From NCBI GenBank assembly GCA_964612675.1, contig CAZTDD010000153.1, forward strand, positions 1 to 14,885: a stretch of DNA of 14,885 nt, written 5' to 3'. This DNA comes from CAZTDD01 sp964612675 (GTDB lineage: Bacteria > Hinthialibacterota > Hinthialibacteria > Hinthialibacterales > JAKPRU01). Both the position numbers and the translations under genes were made by a program. Positions within the stretch are counted from its first letter, which is position 1, and each line of letters starts with the position of its first letter. A model generated the notes under the pieces. It saw only the letters and a list, made by a program, of their open reading frames with translations. It searched no databases and was not told where the DNA came from. Of this stretch, positions 6,861 through 13,795 are shown in pieces.

Positions 6861-7985
6861 TTACGTCGTGCCTTGCGAATCAAAAAACCGGTGAATTGTC
6901 TGACAGACATATTCTATCTGTGTATCATCCAGATGGATACCAATCGGAAGACTCAGGATTTCATCGGAAATCTTGTCCGTCAATGGATATTCAGGCGCGG
7001 AATCCCGGTACTCTCTGTATGCCTCCTGTCTGTAAGGAGGAACGGGATAATGAATTAATGTCTCAATTTCATCTTGTTTCAGATAATCAATCAATTGGTC
7101 TCGTGATTGCACGCGGATTGGAAAGACATGCCACACGGGTGTGATTTCTTGCGGTAGGTACGGGAGTATCACTTGGGTCGGGTGAAGCGGCTGCAGTTGC
7201 TTGAAATAGATACCTGCTTGTTTTCTTCGTCTCTCGTTCCATTCATCGAGATGGCGTAGTTTCACCCGAAGTATTCCGGCCTGCATCTCACTCAATCGGC
7301 TGTTGACCCCCTGTAGAATATTATAATATTTCTCTTTCGAGCCATAATTTCGGATACAACGAAGATATTCGGCAATTTTCGGATCGTGGGTGGTGACTGC
7401 GCCACCGTCGCCGAAGGCTCCAAGATTCTTTGTTGGATAGAAACTGAAACCGGCGGCGTCGCCCAAGTTTCCCGCTTTCTCACCGCGATATTCCGCTCCA
7501 TGGGCCTGGGCGGCATCTTCAATCAACACGAGATTGTGTTTTTGACAGATTTCGGATAATTCCCGCATAGACGCGGTTTGGCCGTATAGATGAACGGCTA
7601 TGACCGCCTTTGTCTGAGAGGTAATGGCTGCTTCTACTTGATTCGGATCGATATTGTACGTTTCCTCGGTAGGCTCCACAAAAACAGGTGTGGCTCCGAC
7701 ATTCGATACGGCGAGCGCCGTTGCGATGAAGGTATTCGCAGGGACGATGACCCGGTCTCCGGGGCCGATGCCGTATGCGCGAAGAATTAATTGAAGAGCG
7801 TCGAGGCCGCTCGCGACTCCGACGCAATAGTTGCTGCCGCAGTATTCTGCGAATTCCTTTTCGAATTTCTCGACGTTTTCGCCCAGGATATACCACCCGC
7901 TGTCGAGACCCGCGAGGACGGCGTCATCGATTTCGTTCCTCAGGCGAACGTATGTTTCGCGGAGGTTCAGGAAGCGGACTTTCAT
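6861..7985 (-). CDS. DegT/DnrJ/EryC1/StrS-family sugar-nucleotide aminotransferase
   Basis: A 374-residue PLP-dependent aminotransferase of the type that makes amino sugars from keto-sugar nucleotides in the cytoplasm. MKVRFLNL, LDSGWYILGENVEKFEKEF (27-45) and the ASGLDAL phosphate-binding turn (58-64) resemble the QdtB/FdtB group, which forms dTDP-3-amino-3,6-dideoxyhexoses. IEDAAQAHGA (155-164) supplies Asp157 and Gln160, and SFYPTKNLGAFGDGGA (181-196) supplies Lys186, which forms the Schiff base. NSRLSEMQA (228-236) is the usual family motif. Length is normal. The start ATG at 7983-7985 has no clear Shine-Dalgarno, but the N-terminus matches the family. It is the middle gene of a minus-strand set, 55 bases after the isomerase-like gene. 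No keto-sugar-forming partner is in the window, so the exact product is not known. Confidence 0.9.
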   Translation of the reverse strand: MKVRFLNLRETYVRLRNEIDDAVLAGLDSGWYILGENVEKFEKEFAEYCGSNYCVGVASGLDALQLILRAYGIGPGDRVIVPANTFIATALAVSNVGATPVFVEPTEETYNIDPNQVEAAITSQTKAVIAVHLYGQTASMRELSEICQKHNLVLIEDAAQAHGAEYRGEKAGNLGDAAGFSFYPTKNLGAFGDGGAVTTHDPKIAEYLRCIRNYGSKEKYYNILQGVNSRLSEMQAGILRVKLRHLDEWNERRRKQAGIYFKQLQPLHPTQVILPYLPQEITPVWHVFPIRVQSRDQLIDYLKQDEIETLIHYPVPPYRQEAYREYRDSAPEYPLTDKISDEILSLPIGIHLDDTQIEYVCQTIHRFFDSQGTT

Positions 7986-8040
7986 TCTGTTTTACCCGAA
8001 AACGCGTTCTATTCGGACGGATCTGACGGATTGGAGGGAC

Positions 8041-9150
8041 CTATTTCAGTCCCAAGCCGAGAACTTCCTTACAGTATGTCACACTGCGTTCGAGATCGAA
8101 TTTCTGTTGGAGCTGAGACAGTTCTTTCGAGCGCTCGCCTGTCGGTCGGCCCTCGGGCGGTACAAACGGTTTTCCGTTTCGCGCCATGGCGATGAATCCC
8201 ACGAAATCCTTTGCTCGTACTTTCTCGTAGGGTCCCCAGAAGTCCTTTTTGAGAAACGGATAATTTCGCGGTCCGATCTGGGAGATGATTTCCAGGACAA
8301 AAGCGGTTTGGGGGCACAGTTCCTTGAATCGCCTTACATAGGCATGCCAATCGATGTGGCCGTCGCCGATATTTGCCCATTCCACATACGCTCCGTCCTC
8401 GGATTCCCACACAGCGCTGTCCCGCATTCCTGATGTCGCGGCGTAGGGGCCGAGCGCTTCGAGATTGGTCATGGGATCTTCGAGTGTCCATACAGCGTTC
8501 CCGGAATCCATCGTCGCGCCGACGTAATCGGGTCCTGCGGTTTCGATCAGTTCGGCGAGTTCCCACCCCTGCATATCGCCGGCGTGGTTCTCGACAGCGA
8601 TCTTTACCCCGGAATCGAGAGCGTAATCGCGGACGGTCTTGAGGACCTTGACAGTGCTCTCGATATGCCTGTAGATGCCGCCTTCGCCCTGACGTTCACG
8701 TGCGGAACCGACGTAGCAGCGTGCCACGGGCGAACCCAGCGTTTTGGCGACGCGGATCAGCAAATCGAGATGATCTTCCGCGCTGCCGTATTTTGAGATG
8801 AAGCGTGACGAAGTGGGGCAGATACCGCCGGTGCCGACTTCGAGGTCGACCCCCGCATCGTCGGCTTTCTTTTTGATGTCTTTTAGATAGTCTTCGTCGA
8901 AACTTTCGTATACATCCAAATCGGACATCAGGAGGACGTCGAGTTCTAATGATTTGGCGTAGTCGATCAGCTCGGGAGCTTTCCATTCCATCGCACGGAC
9001 GGAGAAATTATCGAATCCGAGCCGGATGTTTTGTTTTTCCAGGCGGGGAACCGCTGCAGAGACCCGGGATTGCCTGGAAGCGAGTGCCGCACCGCTCACG
9101 GCCCCCATCGCGAACAGAAAGTCACGGCGTTCGATTGGCGATTGTTCCAT
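8041..9150 (-). CDS. Tat-exported sugar phosphate isomerase/epimerase-like TIM-barrel protein
   Basis: A 369-residue member of the xylose-isomerase-like / AP endonuclease 2 superfamily. The Tat signal IERRDFLFAMG (6-16) is followed by a hydrophobic core and likely cleavage near AAV at 32-34, so it should act outside the cytoplasmic membrane. The barrel shows metal- and sugar-site candidates AVENHAG (185-191, Glu187 and His189), GATMDSGNA (211-219, Asp215), GDGHIDW (262-268, His265) and LEII (286-289, Glu287). SGMRDSA (240-246) stands where many relatives have HxKD, so one metal ligand may differ. The ATG at 9148-9150 has AAGGAG seven bases ahead. It heads the minus-strand operon and is divergent from the Tat-exported Gfo/Idh/MocA gene, sharing its promoter region. 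Exported relatives are common beside such oxidoreductases; the substrate is unknown. Confidence 0.85.
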   Translation of the reverse strand: MEQSPIERRDFLFAMGAVSGAALASRQSRVSAAVPRLEKQNIRLGFDNFSVRAMEWKAPELIDYAKSLELDVLLMSDLDVYESFDEDYLKDIKKKADDAGVDLEVGTGGICPTSSRFISKYGSAEDHLDLLIRVAKTLGSPVARCYVGSARERQGEGGIYRHIESTVKVLKTVRDYALDSGVKIAVENHAGDMQGWELAELIETAGPDYVGATMDSGNAVWTLEDPMTNLEALGPYAATSGMRDSAVWESEDGAYVEWANIGDGHIDWHAYVRRFKELCPQTAFVLEIISQIGPRNYPFLKKDFWGPYEKVRAKDFVGFIAMARNGKPFVPPEGRPTGERSKELSQLQQKFDLERSVTYCKEVLGLGLK

Positions 9151-9182
9151 TCTACAGCTCCTTACAGTTAGTGGCCCTGTAT

Positions 9183-9211
9183 TTGACTCAATTGTACGGA
9201 GCTACTATATA
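9183..9211 (+). promoter_or_regulatory. Strong sigma-70-type promoter for the plus-strand oxidoreductase
   Basis: TTGACT (9183-9188) and TATATA (9206-9211) are 17 bases apart, close to consensus. Transcription should begin near 9218, giving a leader of about 160 bases before the ATG at 9379. It overlaps a minus-strand promoter. Confidence 0.6.
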
Positions 9212-9232
9212 CCATGCAGAGAACTGTGTCGT
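9204..9232 (-). promoter_or_regulatory. Probable promoter of the minus-strand operon
   Basis: On the minus strand ACGACA (9227-9232) and TATAGT (9204-9209) are 17 bases apart. The -35 keeps four of six consensus bases and the -10 five of six. Its -10 lies within the plus-strand promoter -10 box, so the two promoters probably compete. The start codon is about 50 bases downstream. Confidence 0.4.
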
Positions 9233-9257
9233 CTACCTTTAGGTGCTTCGGAAGGCT

Positions 9258-9283
9258 CCACCTCTTTGCGGAGAAAGGGGTGG
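9258..9283 (+). promoter_or_regulatory. Stem-loop in the 5' leader of the Tat oxidoreductase gene
   Basis: ccacctcttt (9258-9267) pairs with aaaggggtgg (9274-9283) around a six-base loop, giving ten pairs with one G-U. It is the first of two hairpins between the upstream promoter and the gene. It could be a regulatory leader or a dispersed repeat. Confidence 0.45.
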
Positions 9284-9305
9284 CACCCGGGGGATGTTGG
9301 AAGCT

Positions 9306-9338
9306 GGGCGGTTTGAGCCGGTGCCGCCCAGGCTTTTT
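9306..9338 (+). terminator. Attenuator-like hairpin with T-run in the leader
   Basis: GGGCGG (9306-9311) pairs with CCGCCC (9324-9329), followed by aggc and five T residues (9334-9338). This has the shape of an intrinsic terminator yet lies upstream of the start codon and downstream of the 9183 promoter. It may limit read-through from that promoter. The gap before the T-run makes it weaker than a canonical terminator. Confidence 0.35.
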
Positions 9339-9341
9339 CTC

Positions 9342-9350
9342 TGCTACAAT
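9342..9350 (+). promoter_or_regulatory. Possible extended -10 promoter close to the gene
   Basis: TGCTACAAT matches the extended -10 form TGnTATAAT with one change. It lies just past the attenuator-like hairpin and would give a leader of only about 22 bases. No clear -35 box is seen, so it is tentative. Confidence 0.35.
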
Positions 9351-9378
9351 ACGGGGCATTCCCACGAGGGAGGAAACC

Positions 9379-10887
9379 ATGAAAGACAAAGACACAATCA
9401 CTCGCAGGCATTTCCTCGAAACGACCGCCCCCGGGGCGGCCCTGACGGTGCTCGCCCGGCCCGTATTGGGCGGAACGCGATTTGTTTCTCCGAATGAAAA
9501 GGTCAATATCGCCTACATTGGCTGCGGCACGCAAGGAATTCGACAGATGATGAGTGCCTTGCCGAATGAGGATGTTCAGATCACGGCAGTGTGCGACCCC
9601 AACACAGAAAGCACGGACTATGTTGAATGGGGCGAACACGAGATACGGAACAAGATCCGAAAGTTTTTGGACGAGCCCAAATGGGATGTAGGAGTGGAAG
9701 GATGTCGCTGTGGCCGGAAGGTCGGTCATGAGATCGTCGAACGATATTATGCGAAGCAGAAACAGTCGGAGCAGTATCGCGGATGCGCCGCCTACAGCGA
9801 TTTTCGCGAACTCCTCGACAGCGAAGAGAACCTCGATGCGCTTTACATCATGACCCCAGACCATCTGCATACGACTGTGGCTCTCGCTGCCATGAAAAAG
9901 GGAAAACACGCGATCACACACAAGGCGCTGTCGAATGTGCTGCACGAAATCGAACTGGCCACGGATATGGCGGCGCAAACGAAATGCGCGACACATATGT
10001 TTTGTGCCGCCGGTAATAAAACAACCCCCATGCTGTGCGAGTGGATTTGGAATGGAGCCATCGGCCCGGTTCGGGAAGTCCACAACTGGTCGACTCGACC
10101 GGTCTGGCCGCAGGGAATGACGCATCTTCCTGAGGAGAAAGTTAGGGTACCGAAAGGAATGGATTGGAATCTGTGGCTCGGACCCGTACCGGACCGACCG
10201 TATCATCCCTCGTACACGCATGCGGTGTTCCGCGGGTGGTATGACTTTGGCGCCGGGGCGCTTGGGGACATGGGGCATTACAGTTTTTATCAGATTTTCC
10301 AGATTTTGAAATTGTCGACGCCGGAGACTGTGGAAGCGTCGCGAAGCCAGTACTGGGCAATTATCGGAAATCGCTGGAACAAGCAGGAGAATAGGGTTTC
10401 CTATCCACGCGCGTCCATGATTCATTGGGAATTCGGCGCGCGGGAGGATATGCCGCCTGTGACTCTTCACTGGTATGACGGCGGTCTTCGCCCGCCAATA
10501 CCTGAGGAATTGGAGAAAGACGGGGAAGAGATGCCGGACGAAGGCCTGTTATTTGTGGGCGATAAAGGGAAGATTCTGGCGGGATTCAGTGGCGGCGAGC
10601 CGAGGCTTATCCCCGAATCCAAGATGAAAGCGTTTACCAAACCGCCGGAGACGCTACCACGTCCTATTGGAGAATTGGAGCAATGGTTGCGGGCCTGCAA
10701 AGGCGGCGAGCCTTCCGGTGCGAATTTCGAGCGCATTTATCCGTTTACCGTGACGATCGCCTTGGGAAATATCGCGCTCCGGGTCGGCAAAAAGCTGGAA
10801 TGGGACGCGGCGAATAAAGAGATTACGAATTCCGAAGAGGCAAACAAATTGATGTACCGTGAATATCGGCCGGGATGGGAGCTGTAA
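9379..10887 (+). CDS. Tat-exported Gfo/Idh/MocA family oxidoreductase
   Basis: A 502-residue NAD(P)-type dehydrogenase probably exported folded with its cofactor, as glucose-fructose oxidoreductase of Zymomonas is. The Tat signal ITRRHFLETTAPGAA spans about 7-21. The Rossmann loop is IAYIGCGTQG, a canonical GxGxxG. The family EKP motif is replaced by THKAL at 180-184, keeping Lys182, so only the flanking residues differ. RPVWPQG, WNLWLGP and GALGDMGHYSFY (with the active-site-helix His) identify the large exported subfamily common in planctomycete-like genomes. The ATG at 9379 is chosen because GGGAGGAAACC precedes it and the Tat motif begins at once; an in-frame ATG at 9214 lies upstream of the predicted transcript start. 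It is divergent from the isomerase-like gene and lies upstream of the ABC importer, separated by a repeat-filled gap. The substrate is unknown. Confidence 0.88.
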   Translation: MKDKDTITRRHFLETTAPGAALTVLARPVLGGTRFVSPNEKVNIAYIGCGTQGIRQMMSALPNEDVQITAVCDPNTESTDYVEWGEHEIRNKIRKFLDEPKWDVGVEGCRCGRKVGHEIVERYYAKQKQSEQYRGCAAYSDFRELLDSEENLDALYIMTPDHLHTTVALAAMKKGKHAITHKALSNVLHEIELATDMAAQTKCATHMFCAAGNKTTPMLCEWIWNGAIGPVREVHNWSTRPVWPQGMTHLPEEKVRVPKGMDWNLWLGPVPDRPYHPSYTHAVFRGWYDFGAGALGDMGHYSFYQIFQILKLSTPETVEASRSQYWAIIGNRWNKQENRVSYPRASMIHWEFGAREDMPPVTLHWYDGGLRPPIPEELEKDGEEMPDEGLLFVGDKGKILAGFSGGEPRLIPESKMKAFTKPPETLPRPIGELEQWLRACKGGEPSGANFERIYPFTVTIALGNIALRVGKKLEWDAANKEITNSEEANKLMYREYRPGWEL

Positions 10888-10895
10888 GTGTATTT

Positions 10896-10962
10896 GGTGG
10901 GTTACGCTCCTCTGAGGTACGTACATAAGGTGTCTGTGGGCAGGTCGTCGCTAACCCACCCT
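10896..10962 (+). repeat. 67-bp palindrome-ended dispersed element, copy C
   Basis: Has both termini, ggtgggtta and taacccacc, and the same length as copy A. The inner hairpin reads gtctgt-gg-gcaggt. Several bases differ from copies A and B, yet every pair is kept if G-U is allowed, pointing to selection or recent spread as an RNA-foldable unit. It begins 8 bases after the oxidoreductase stop codon. Confidence 0.85.
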
Positions 10963-10966
10963 ACAT

Positions 10967-11155
10967 GTGATATGGATGTTATTTTATAGGGAGTTAATTC
11001 TATGGTTGCAAAAACAAGAAGAGGCCGGCCGAAAGCGCGGTTGGAAAGCCGGATGGATAAAGGCCAAAAGAGATGTTTATGAATATTTTGAGGACCTGAG
11101 GAGAAAAGCACCGGCAGTGCGATCCAGATGCCCCCCTCTCCGACTCCCCCCGTGA
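10967..11155 (+). CDS. Small ORF or gene remnant of unknown function
   Basis: A 62-codon frame from GTG 10967 to a TGA inside the GC-rich hairpin. Residues about 8-50 look protein-like: YRELILWLQKQEEAGRK, then GWKAGWIKAKRDVYEYFEDL. The WLxxQExxGxKxGW spacing faintly recalls tails of some helicase-type proteins, which is a weak hint only. It starts directly after repeat copy C and its last residues come from the hairpin repeat, so it may be a fragment trimmed at both ends. No Shine-Dalgarno is seen. A second frame from ATG 11002, with GGGAG upstream, gives only a 26-residue basic peptide. Confidence 0.3.
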   Translation: MIWMLFYRELILWLQKQEEAGRKRGWKAGWIKAKRDVYEYFEDLRRKAPAVRSRCPPLRLPP

Positions 11156-11165
11156 ACGGGGGGAG
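11144..11165. repeat. GC-rich hairpin repeat, copy 2
   Basis: ctccccccg (11144-11152) and cggggggag (11157-11165) pair perfectly with a tgaa loop. The flanking cctctcc and gagaga runs match the style of the hairpins at 1921-1943 and 14791-14829. No T-run follows. Confidence 0.55.
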
Positions 11166-11235
11166 AGATTTGGAATGTTGGCAAGAGGAGTCAGTTTTGC
11201 AACGTTAGGGTTAATTCTCGCTTGAGGTTATTATT

Positions 11236-12267
11236 ATGAGGACGTTTTCTATCGGGATGACAATGTGTTTATTTGCGATGGCTTTGTTTTTGTCCTGTTC
11301 GAAACAGGAAACAACATCGGAACAAGGGACATCGTCGGATGTATCCGATTCGGAATATGCGATTGCGACGATTGTCAAACTGGACGGGATTCCGTGGTTT
11401 GAACGGATGCGGGAAGGTGTCAAGAGATTCGGGAACGAAACCGGCCATAAATGTTTTCTGCTGGGACCTCCGCAGGCGGACGCGGCGTTGCAGGTTCAAA
11501 TCGTCGAGGACGTGATTGCCCAGGGTGTGGATGCGATTTGTATTGTGCCGTTTTCGGTCGAGGCGGTTGAACCGGTTTTGCAGAAGGCTCGCGATCTCGG
11601 GATTATTGTTGTATCGCACGAGGCCTCGAATCAAGTAAATACCGACGCCATTATCGAACCGTTCGATAATTTCGCGTACGGCGCGCATTTGATGGATCAT
11701 TTGGCCCGGTATATGAACGAAGACGGGCCGTATGCGGTGTTTGTCGGGAGCCTCACATCGAAATCCCACAACGAGTGGATCGACGGGGGGATTGAGCGAC
11801 AGAAGGAAAAATATCCCCAGATGGAGCTGGTGACGGAACGGATTGAGGAATATGACGATCAAAATACGGCGTATCAAAAAACGACGGAATTAATTAAGGC
11901 GTACCCAAAGTTGGAGGGGATACAGGGCAGCGCTTCGACTACCGCCGCCGGGGCGGGGCTGGCTGTGGAAGAAAGAGGCCTTCAAGATCAGATCGCTGTC
12001 GTGGGATCGGGGCTTGTTTCACAATGTAGGCAGTATCTGGAAAGCGGGAGTGTGAAACTGATCAGCTTTTGGGACCCGGCCGATGCCGGTTATGTGATGA
12101 ATAGAATCGCTGTTATGTTGCTTGAAGGAAACGAACTGAACGACGGAGCCGATCTCGGCGTGGAGGGGTATCGCAATCTCCGGCAGGACGAGAAGAAAAC
12201 AAATTTGTTCTTCGGTTCCGCGTGGGTGGATGTCACCAAAGAGAACATGAATGAATACGATTTTTGA
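11236..12267 (+). CDS. Sugar ABC transporter substrate-binding lipoprotein, LsrB/RhaS-like
   Basis: A 343-residue periplasmic-binding protein of the type I fold. The N-terminus is a lipoprotein signal (hydrophobic run, then LFLSC with lipid-bearing Cys21; Phe at -3 is slightly atypical), so it should be anchored in a membrane. IVEDVIAQGVDAICIVPFS, then KARDLGIIVVSHEAS, and the C-terminal TKENMNEYDF closely follow autoinducer-2-binding LsrB and rhamnose-binding RhaS; from memory E. coli LsrB ends NKENIGKYDF. This supports binding of a small sugar or sugar-like ligand, but the ligand cannot be read from sequence. The ATG at 11236 follows TTGAGG. Its stop TGA is embedded in TTGA at the beginning of the ATPase frame, so the genes are closely coupled. 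It is first in an SBP-ATPase-permease operon. Confidence 0.9.
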   Translation: MRTFSIGMTMCLFAMALFLSCSKQETTSEQGTSSDVSDSEYAIATIVKLDGIPWFERMREGVKRFGNETGHKCFLLGPPQADAALQVQIVEDVIAQGVDAICIVPFSVEAVEPVLQKARDLGIIVVSHEASNQVNTDAIIEPFDNFAYGAHLMDHLARYMNEDGPYAVFVGSLTSKSHNEWIDGGIERQKEKYPQMELVTERIEEYDDQNTAYQKTTELIKAYPKLEGIQGSASTTAAGAGLAVEERGLQDQIAVVGSGLVSQCRQYLESGSVKLISFWDPADAGYVMNRIAVMLLEGNELNDGADLGVEGYRNLRQDEKKTNLFFGSAWVDVTKENMNEYDF

Positions 12268-12275
12268 GCACCTCG

Positions 12276-13781
12276 ATGCCCATGTCGCAGCCGTTTATTG
12301 AGACAAAGGAAGTATGTAAGAGTTTTGCGGGTGTACGAGCGCTTTCCGACGTTTCGTTCCGGCTATTTCCCGGCGAAATTCGTTGTTTGGCGGGTGAAAA
12401 CGGCAGCGGTAAATCCACACTGATCAAACTCCTCGCGAGTGTCCACCATCCCGACAGCGGCGAGATTCTCATTGACGGCGCTGCCGTTCACGGGCTGCAG
12501 CCGATTGACTCTATCCGTGCGGGAATCCAGGTCATTTATCAGGATCTTTCGTTGTTCCCCAACCTGACGGTTGCCGAAAATCTCGCCCTCAACAGCCATC
12601 TCGAACAGAATCGATTTTTCATGAATTGGCGTGCCACGCGCCGCATCGCGGAGCACGCGCTCGATCAACTCGGCGCCCGGGTGGACCTGTTGAAAACCGT
12701 GGACGAGATCTCTTTCGCGGAGAAGCAACTTGTCGCAATCGCCAGAGCACTGCTGCAGGATGCCCGGTTGATCATCATGGACGAGCCGACGACCGCGTTG
12801 ACACAACACGAGGTTGACGCCCTCTTCCAGATCGTGCGTAAACTCAAAAGCAAAGGTATTTCTATTCTCTTCATCAGTCACAAACTGACGGAAATTCTAG
12901 AGATCAGCGATACAATCAGTATCCTCCGCGACGGCGAGCTTGTTGCAGAAGGTCCGGCCGTCGATTTCGACTATAAGAAACTGGAACGGCACATGACGGG
13001 GAGGGAGATTGAAGGTCCTCGGTACCTTTCTGCTGAAACGCACGACAGCGAACACAAACTGCTGCAAGTGCGGAATTTGTCCCGAAAAGGATGTTTTGAA
13101 AATATCGACTTCTCGGTTCGGCCGGGGGAGATCCTGGGAATTACGGGGCTGCTCGGTTCGGGTCGTACCGCCCTGGCCCTTTCGCTTTTCGGCCTTGCTC
13201 CGACTGAGTCCGGTGAGATCCTTATCGACGGTCGACCTGTACGGATCGACACTCCTCAGGACGCGATACGGAACGGTGTGGCGTATGTGCCGGAAGATCG
13301 GCTGACTGAGGGCCTTTTTCTGGAACAATCCATTGAACGAAACGCGTCCATATCCGGCTTGCCTACATGGACGGGGCGGCTGGGCAGGTTGGATTTCTCA
13401 CAAATGAGAGGGGTCGTTCGTCGCTGGATTTCCGATTTGAATATCAAGATTTCCTCCCTGGCCCTTCCTGTGTGTACTCTTTCCGGGGGCAACCAACAGA
13501 AGGTTGTGCTCGCGAAATGGCTCGCGACAGAGGCTGGAATTCTCATACTAAATAGTCCGACCGTGGGGATCGATATCGGTGCAAAGGAAGAAATTCATCG
13601 GAAGATTCAGGAGCTGGCGCGAGACGGCATCGGTGTAATTGTGATATCCGACGATCTTTCCGAGCTCTGTTTGAACTGCAACCGAATACTATTGATACAT
13701 CGAGGGCGGCTAATCGAGGAATTCGATACCGAACGATGCGATGAACAATCGCTTGGGGGACGGCTAAGCGAGCTTCGTTGA
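12276..13781 (+). CDS. Sugar ABC transporter ATP-binding protein with two nucleotide-binding domains
   Basis: About 501 residues, the usual length for RbsA/LsrA-type double ATPases that power carbohydrate import. NBD1 has Walker A GENGSGKST (40-48, Lys46), Walker B IIMDEP (Asp169, Glu170) and switch ISHK (His202), but its signature is degenerate, ISFAEKQ. NBD2 has LSGGNQQ (402-408) and GLLGSGRT, with Arg in place of the Walker A Lys as is normal here. Its Walker B reads ILILNSPTVGID, with Asn-Ser replacing the usual Asp-Glu. One composite site (NBD1 Walker motifs plus NBD2 signature) is therefore intact and the other is probably inactive. The start could be ATG 12276, ATG 12282 or the TTG at 12264 that overlaps the upstream stop as TTGA; 12276 is chosen as an ATG with TGAG upstream. 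The gene overlaps or abuts both neighbours. Confidence 0.92.
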   Translation: MPMSQPFIETKEVCKSFAGVRALSDVSFRLFPGEIRCLAGENGSGKSTLIKLLASVHHPDSGEILIDGAAVHGLQPIDSIRAGIQVIYQDLSLFPNLTVAENLALNSHLEQNRFFMNWRATRRIAEHALDQLGARVDLLKTVDEISFAEKQLVAIARALLQDARLIIMDEPTTALTQHEVDALFQIVRKLKSKGISILFISHKLTEILEISDTISILRDGELVAEGPAVDFDYKKLERHMTGREIEGPRYLSAETHDSEHKLLQVRNLSRKGCFENIDFSVRPGEILGITGLLGSGRTALALSLFGLAPTESGEILIDGRPVRIDTPQDAIRNGVAYVPEDRLTEGLFLEQSIERNASISGLPTWTGRLGRLDFSQMRGVVRRWISDLNIKISSLALPVCTLSGGNQQKVVLAKWLATEAGILILNSPTVGIDIGAKEEIHRKIQELARDGIGVIVISDDLSELCLNCNRILLIHRGRLIEEFDTERCDEQSLGGRLSELR

Positions 13782-13795
13782 ATCGGGACATTGTC

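Larger units (their letters stand above)
10888..11235. other. Intergenic stretch of 348 bases with two repeats and a doubtful small ORF
   Basis: Between the oxidoreductase and the ABC importer, both plus strand. It contains copy C of the 67-bp element (10896-10962), a small open frame (10967-11155) and a GC-rich hairpin (11144-11165). The importer promoter should be here, most likely in 11166-11220, but no convincing -35/-10 pair was found. Confidence 0.5.

Noticed and set aside
9214..9378. 55-residue upstream extension of the Tat-exported oxidoreductase
   Set aside because: The extension starts before the predicted transcript start and would bury the Tat motif, which must be near the N-terminus.
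9205..10470. Minus-strand open frame of 421 codons
   Set aside because: Antisense shadow of the Tat-exported oxidoreductase gene; the sense frame has clear family motifs and a ribosome-binding site, the antisense has neither.
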